From assembly GCA_013399305.1 (NCBI GenBank), contig VXAI01000380.1:84137-148136 (forward strand): a stretch of 64,000 nt of DNA, read 5' to 3'. The position numbers and the translations under genes are program-made. The notes under the pieces are model-generated. The model saw only the letters and a program-made list of their open reading frames with translations. It was not told the DNA's origin and ran no database searches. Below, piece by piece: positions 58,681-64,000 of the stretch. How positions within the stretch are numbered: the stretch's first letter is position 1; each line of letters starts with the position of its first letter. The DNA comes from Rostratula benghalensis. Taxonomy: Eukaryota; Chordata; Aves; Charadriiformes; Rostratulidae.

Positions 58681-59654
58681 TCTCTGCAAATACCTAACAA
58701 GTTCATATTTGCAGATTTACAAACAAAATACAATTGGCAAACTCACTTAATTTGGGGGAATAGATTTCATGAGATAGGAGATAATGATGTAGCATTAGCA
58801 AGCTAACTTGGAAAATTAAGAGTGGATTTTATTTATGGGAGCTATTATTTTAATGGCAGTGTTGTATTTCTCTTGATCTGCTTTCTCAAAACTGCTTATC
58901 TGGCCACTCTCCCTTATCAATTGTCAATACATATAGTATCAAGGAGGATACATATGGTATCAAGGAGGAGGATATTTCCTGAACTTTTTGGAGTCTCTAT
59001 TTATCTTTATTATATCTCAAAGAAATTTCCTGACTGACAATGCAGAAACAGTAACACGGTGGCTGTCAACATGGCTCACTTGTCCTTTTGTAAAATTCTG
59101 TGATGGAAATACTGCAGCATTTAGGATTATAAAGTTGTTATAATGTAGTTGTTTTACTCATCTCTTGTGTGGGCTGTGGTACTCAATCTTTATGAGAAAA
59201 AGCAGCAACAGAGTTTTTAGGCAGGACCAGGAAAACCCCTGAATTTCCCTGTGTCCTACTGAAAACCAAGGCCAGTACATGAAACAGTTTATAGTGCCAG
59301 CTGGTTTTAATTAAAGGCTTAGTTTCCCCAATACAAAGACACTTCATTACAAACCAACAAACACATTCACACCAATAGCATGCTTTGTTTCTGTAAGCAG
59401 GAACGGGTACAGTGTGCATGTCTGTAGTGGAAAGCCTCATGGGGCACTGAATTAAAACAGCTAACACATCTCATATGGATTAAGGAGTCAGAAGAACAAA
59501 AAAAGTCTTTCTTTAGCCTGTTGTTAAACTATAGCAACATAGTGTAACTGATCTCCTGCCATTAGGCAGTGAAATCCAAAGCCACAGGGCACAATTAAAA
59601 GGCAACCTGGCACCTGCTGTCTCCAATACACCTTTTGGAATAGTTAGAAAGAGT
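58681..59654. other. Unassigned spacer
   Basis: AT-rich sequence with no gene or repeat recognised. Confidence 0.4.
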
Positions 59655-61732
59655 CTATACTATGAGTCTGGGAGACAGTCCTGAAGGACATAGGTGCCCA
59701 GGAAGGCTGATCATACTTCAAGGAGGAACTGTTAAAGCTCCGGTGAAGCCATCCCTAGGTTAAATAAAACGAGCCGACGGGGAAGAAGACCAGCCTGGCT
59801 AAATAGAGAGCTTTGGCTGGACCTCAGGAATAAAAGAACAGTTTATGATGTCTGGAAAAGGGGCTTGGTAACTTAGGAGCAATACCAAGATGTAGTGAAG
59901 CCATGCAAGGGGAAAGTTAGAAGAGCAAGCAGCACTTTACTTGGCCACTTTGCTGAAAGATAACAGGAAGAGGTTCTTTCACTGTATCAAAAGAAAAAGG
60001 AAGACTAGGGAAAATGTAGGCCCATTGAGGAATGAGGTGGACCACTGGAGTTACTGAATGCCTTCTTTGCTTTGGTCTTCTTTGTTCAAACTGTCCCCCA
60101 TGAATCCCAGACACTGGAGACAATGGGAAAGGTCTGGAGAGAGGAAGATTTTCACCTCTGCAGAGAAGGACTGGGTTAGAGACCACTTGGCCAAACTAGA
60201 CCATCTGTAAGTCCATGGGCCCTGATGGGATGCACCCACAAGTGCTGAGGGAACTTGCAGATGTTATTGCTGAGCCACTCTCCATCATATTTGAAAGGTC
60301 ATGGAGAAGAGGAGAGGTGCCTGAGGGCTGGAGGAAGGCAAATATTACTCCAGTCTACAAGAAGGGCAAGGAGGACCACCCAGGGAACTACAGGCCAGTC
60401 AGCCTCACCTCCGTCCCGGCGAAGGTAATAGAGCAACTTGTTCTGGAGGTCATCTCCAAACATCTTAAAGAACAAGAAATTATTGGAAGTTGTCAACATG
60501 GATTTACCAGGGGCAAATCATGCTTGACCAATCTGATAGCCTTCTATGATGTTATAACTGGATGGCTGGATGAGGGGAGAGCAGCAGGTGTCACCTCCCT
60601 TGACTTCAGCAAGGGCTGTCTCCCATAACATCCTCAATAGAAAATCAAGGAAGTGTGGGGTAGATGAGAGGGCAGTGAGGTGGATTGAGAACAGGCTGTG
60701 TGACAGGACTCAGGGGGTTGTAATTAATGGAGCAGGGTCAAGTTGGAGGCTGGTAACCAGTGGTGTCCCCAAAGGGTCAATACTCGGTCCAGTCCTGTTC
60801 AACATATTCATCAATGAGATGGATGAGGGGACAGAGTGTATCCTCAGCAAGTTCACTGATGATACCAAACTGGGAGGGCTGGCCGACACTCCAGAGGGCT
60901 GTGCCGCCATCCAGCGTGACCTGGACAGGCTGAGGAGCTGAGCAGAGAAGAACCTCATGAGGTTCAACAGGGGCAAGGGTAGGGTCCAGCACCTGGGGAG
61001 GAAGAATTCTGAGCACCAATAGAGGTTAGGGGTGGATCTGGTGGAAAGCACTTCTGAGGAGAAGGATCTGAGGGTCCTGGTAAATAGCAAACTATCCATA
61101 AGTCAGCTATGTGCTCTTGTTGCCAAGAGGGCCAATGGAATCCTGGGCTACATGGGGAAGAGTGTGGCCACCAGGTTGAGGGAGGTCATTCTCCCCCTCT
61201 ACTCAGTACTGGTAAGGCCACAACTGCATCCAGTGCTGGGCTCCCCAGTTCAAGAGAGACTGGGAACTGCTGGAGAGAGTCCAGCATAGAGCAACAAAGG
61301 TGATGGAGGGAGTGGAGCATCTCCCTGATGAGGAAAGGCTGAGAGAGCTGGGACTCTTGAGCCTGGAGAAGAGAAGGCTGAGAGGAGACCTTCTTCATTC
61401 TCCCAAGGATCTGAAGGGTGGGTTGAAGGAGGATGGAGCCGGACTCTTCTCAGTGGTTCCCAGTGACAGGACGAGGGGCAACGGGCACAAGCTGGGACAC
61501 AAGAAGTTTAATTCAAATATGACGAAAAAATTCTTTTGGATGAGGGTGTCAGAGCCCTGGCAGAGGCTGCCCAGGGAGGGTGTGGAGTCCCCTTCTCTGG
61601 AGACCTTCAAGCCCCTCCTGGATGCAGCCCTGAGTGCTGTGCTCTGGGCAACCCTGCTTGAGCAGGGGAGTGGGACTGGGTGAGCTCTGGAGGTCCCTTC
61701 CAGCTCTGACCATTCCCTGATTCTGTGAGTCT
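59655..61732 (+). mobile_element. CR1 LINE, 2.1 kb, with reverse transcriptase
   Basis: The longest CR1 in the window, 5'-truncated, reaching the 3' terminus (GGTCCCTTCCAGCTCTGACC, GATTCTGTGAG). Frames 60215-60628 and 60570-60941 encode RT: GPDGMHPQVL, NYRPVSLTSVPAK, HGFTRGKSC, motif [24 protein letters not shown] and the catalytic FTDDTK. A small deletion with a frameshift removes the residues after motif A. Further frames (61032-61289, 61300-61683) encode the C-terminus. RT in CR1 primes on nicked chromosomal DNA, but this copy lacks the 5' UTR, ORF1 and endonuclease and cannot move by itself. Confidence 0.95.
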
Positions 61733-62354
61733 TATAAACCCATTGAGGTATATGAAGGACTTTTCACGGCAAGTTCCTACTTCAAATTTAGCCCAATACT
61801 ATATGGCCTGTAATCCTGCATAGGGGGAGTTTGATCTCCATCCCACTCTTCAAAAGCTACCACTTGGTATTAATAATCTCAGCAAAATTGCCAAAGATGA
61901 GTGAATATGGAAGTGGGACCCATCTGCAGTGTGACTACAGGTAGCTAAATGCAATGACATTTTTGTGGGACTACACAGAGAAACTTCTGCCTTTCTACCT
62001 GAAGTGCAGTAGAGCAACCGCTAAGCTAAAGATTTAAAATACTAGATAACTCCAAATTTGGGAATTTTTGATTATATTAAACCAACAGTTTATTAGATTT
62101 TAGTCTAAGAGTAATGCTTTAAAATCCATTTGAAACCTTCAAGGGAGTCAATGAAATAGAGTGAAACTGGATAAAATTGAAGCTATTTCTATCAATGTCT
62201 AATGATATCATGATGAGAGACGGGATCAACAGGAGACTTTTTCAGAGCGATTTCTAGAAGACTCAGATAAAATTCTGCATGTAGTGATACAGCAAACATA
62301 CAAAAATGTACAAGGGTATCTGAATAAAGAAAGGAATTTAGTCTCCCATTAAAT
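61733..62354. other. Unassigned spacer
   Basis: Unique AT-rich sequence between CR1 fragments; nothing recognised. Confidence 0.4.
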
Positions 62355-62428
62355 TCAGGGTTGGTGGTTGGACTCGATGATCTCTAGGGTCTCTTCCAAA
62401 CTGAATGATTCTATGATTCTATGATTTG
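62355..62428 (+). mobile_element. CR1 3' terminal fragment, plus strand
   Basis: A short CR1 end: TGGTTGGACTCGATGATCTC, then TCTTCCAAACTGAATG and two copies of ATTCTATG. Only about 75 bases of the element are present. Confidence 0.85.
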
Positions 62429-62636
62429 TTATGAGAGGTTTATCAGCAGTGACTGGAGTGGATGTTATCATTGTTCAAGCAGCAAGGAGGAAAAAAGTTG
62501 TGCCCAATTCTGCACAGAGATATTTCCACAATTTCCACACAATTCAACAGGAAGCAAACACTCATACCTGAATGTTGTTTACTTCTCCCATTAGATTCTG
62601 GGTTGAAGTGTATGTATGTATCCAAGGTTAAAATGC

Positions 62637-63352
62637 AGAAAATCACAGAATCAGAAGCACCATGCTTGGAAAGGACCTCTGAGATCACCAAGTCCAACCA
62701 CATACACACAAACCCCCTCCAATCTGTGCCACCAGAGCATGCCCTGAGGTGCCACATCTACACATTTCTGAAATCCCACCAGGGATGGTGACTCAACCCC
62801 CTCCCTGGGCAGGCTGTCCCAGTGCCTGACCATTCTTGCTGTACAGCAATTCTTCCTAATGTCTAATGTGAACCTCCCCTGCTGCAACTTCAGACCATTA
62901 CCTCTGATCCTGTCATTATTCCTTTGGGAGAAAAGGCCAACACCCAGCTCTTTACACCCTCCTGTCAGGCAGTTGTAGAGGGCAAGGGGGTCTCCCCTCA
63001 GCCTCCTCTTCTCCAACAAAACCTGCCCAGTTCCCTCAGCCTCTCCTCACAGGACTTGTTCACCAGACCCCTCACCAGGCTGGTGGTTCTCCTCTGGACA
63101 CCCTCCAGCCCATCCGTGTCCTTCTTGCAATGAGGGGCCCAGAACTGAACACAGAGCTCGGGGTGAGGCCTCACCAGTGCCCAGGACAGAGGCACCATCA
63201 CCCCCCTGCTCTTGCTGGCCACGCTGTTCCTGACACAGGCCAGGATGCTGGTGGCCTTCTTGCCCATCTGGGCACACTGCTGGCTCCTGTTCAGCCCACA
63301 GTCCACTACCCCCCCAGGTCCTTTTCTGCTGGGCAGCTTTCCAGCCACTCTA
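62637..63352 (-). mobile_element. CR1 3' fragment, minus strand
   Basis: Begins with the reversed CR1 end (AATCACAGAATCAGAAGCAC) and continues through the antisense ORF2 C-terminus (on the minus strand [18 protein letters not shown] and RKNCCTARMVRHWDSLPREG). It is of the same type as the copy at 12127-12868. Frames are interrupted. Confidence 0.9.
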
Positions 63353-63574
63353 AAAAGATCTAATCAATTTGACCCATACGAGTGTACATCTTTACGCCAA
63401 CTGACAGATAAGCTGAAGCAAAAAGGGCAAACAACCTGACCCTGAAATGTGCAGGTATGGAGATGTGTGCCTAGGTAGTAGAGGGCTCTACTGACAGATA
63501 TTCATAACTACTAGAAATGCAGGAATGGACAGAAGTTATGGTTTAAAGAATATATGTCTATGTCTATGTCTGTC
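63353..63574. repeat. Spacer with TATGTC simple repeat
   Basis: Non-coding spacer ending in a short tandem tract (TATGTC units, about 63552-63576) against the next CR1. Confidence 0.5.
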
Positions 63575-64000
63575 TATGATTACTTCCTCACACAGCTGGT
63601 AAATGAGCCCACCAGGGATGGTGCTCTCCTAGACCTACTCCTTATGAACAGGGGAAAAACTTGTGGCTGAAGTAAAAGTTGGAGGCCGTCTAGGACATAG
63701 TGATCATGAGATGATTGAGTTCATGATCCTTGGAGAAGCTAAGAGGGAGGCTAGTAAAACCGACATCTTAGACTTCCGGAGAGCAAACTTTGATCTACTC
63801 GGAGGACTGATTCCCAATATCCCCTGGGAGGCTGCCCTGAATGATACAGGAGTTCAGGAAGGCTGGACATACTTTAGGAGAGAAATCTTAAAGGCACAGG
63901 AGCAGGCTGTCCCTCTGTGCTGAAAATGTAGTAGGCGGGGAAGGAGACCGGCCTGGCTAAACAGGGACCTTTGGCTGGTCCTTAAAAAGAAAAGGAGAGT
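63575..64000 (+). mobile_element. CR1 LINE endonuclease region, cut by window end
   Basis: The plus strand encodes the C-terminal half of the CR1 apurinic-like endonuclease, with GHSDHEMIEF carrying the conserved SDH motif of this nuclease family, followed by the linker (DILDFRRANFDLLGGL). The frame 63663-63923 is open for 86 codons. The element continues past 64000 toward RT. Most copies in birds are 3' fragments, so a piece this far 5' suggests a long copy beyond the window. Confidence 0.9.

Noticed and set aside
36546..59654. Search for CC2D2B exons expected from human synteny
   Set aside because: No open segment with splice sites could be matched with confidence, so none is annotated.
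1..64000. Bacterial-type systems (operons, CRISPR arrays, phage, toxin-antitoxin)
   Set aside because: The sequence is vertebrate nuclear DNA; no array of spaced direct repeats or compact coding was seen.

Overview
The window looks like nuclear DNA from a bird. It is AT-rich non-coding sequence with two CpG islands and one multi-exon vertebrate gene with canonical introns. It carries many copies of CR1, the dominant LINE of birds and reptiles, and one endogenous retrovirus whose tRNA-Trp primer-binding site is the same as that of avian sarcoma/leukosis viruses. The species cannot be fixed from the sequence. Two CR1 copies that are almost identical suggest that CR1 was active recently in this lineage.

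The one gene I can identify with confidence is cyclin J (CCNJ) on the minus strand. It has five coding exons between 31922 and 24832 whose splice phases fit exactly to give an intact 382-residue protein. The gene starts in a CpG island (about 31540-32890). It appears to end at a poly(A) signal near 22031, which gives a 3' UTR of about 2.8 kb with candidate miR-125 and let-7 sites.

Layout from left to right: 1-2459 is AT-rich sequence with a compact CCAAT/CRE/TATA cluster on the minus strand. A second CpG island with clustered NRF1-type sites lies at 2460-3650. The stretch 3651-15832 is non-coding apart from three weak candidate plus-strand exons and two CR1 fragments. A defective class II (beta-like) endogenous retrovirus on the minus strand fills 15963-20868, flanked by a 6-bp near-perfect target duplication. 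It keeps one LTR, the PBS and broken gag, dUTPase, protease, RT, RNase H and integrase segments. Integrase is fused directly to a 73-bp LTR remnant, and env and the 3' U3 are missing. CCNJ occupies 22010-32000.

From 33 kb to 64 kb I recognise no gene. The stretch holds about ten CR1 fragments in both orientations, two ancient MIR-like SINE fragments, an LTR-like promoter/poly(A) core near 57.8 kb, and long unique non-coding sequence. Nothing prokaryotic (operon, CRISPR, phage) is present. The points most worth checking are the near-identical CR1 inverted repeat (33.3/35.8 kb), the retrovirus with a Trp primer site and a beta-like pol, the unidentified plus-strand exon candidates, and the CCNJ 3' UTR microRNA sites.
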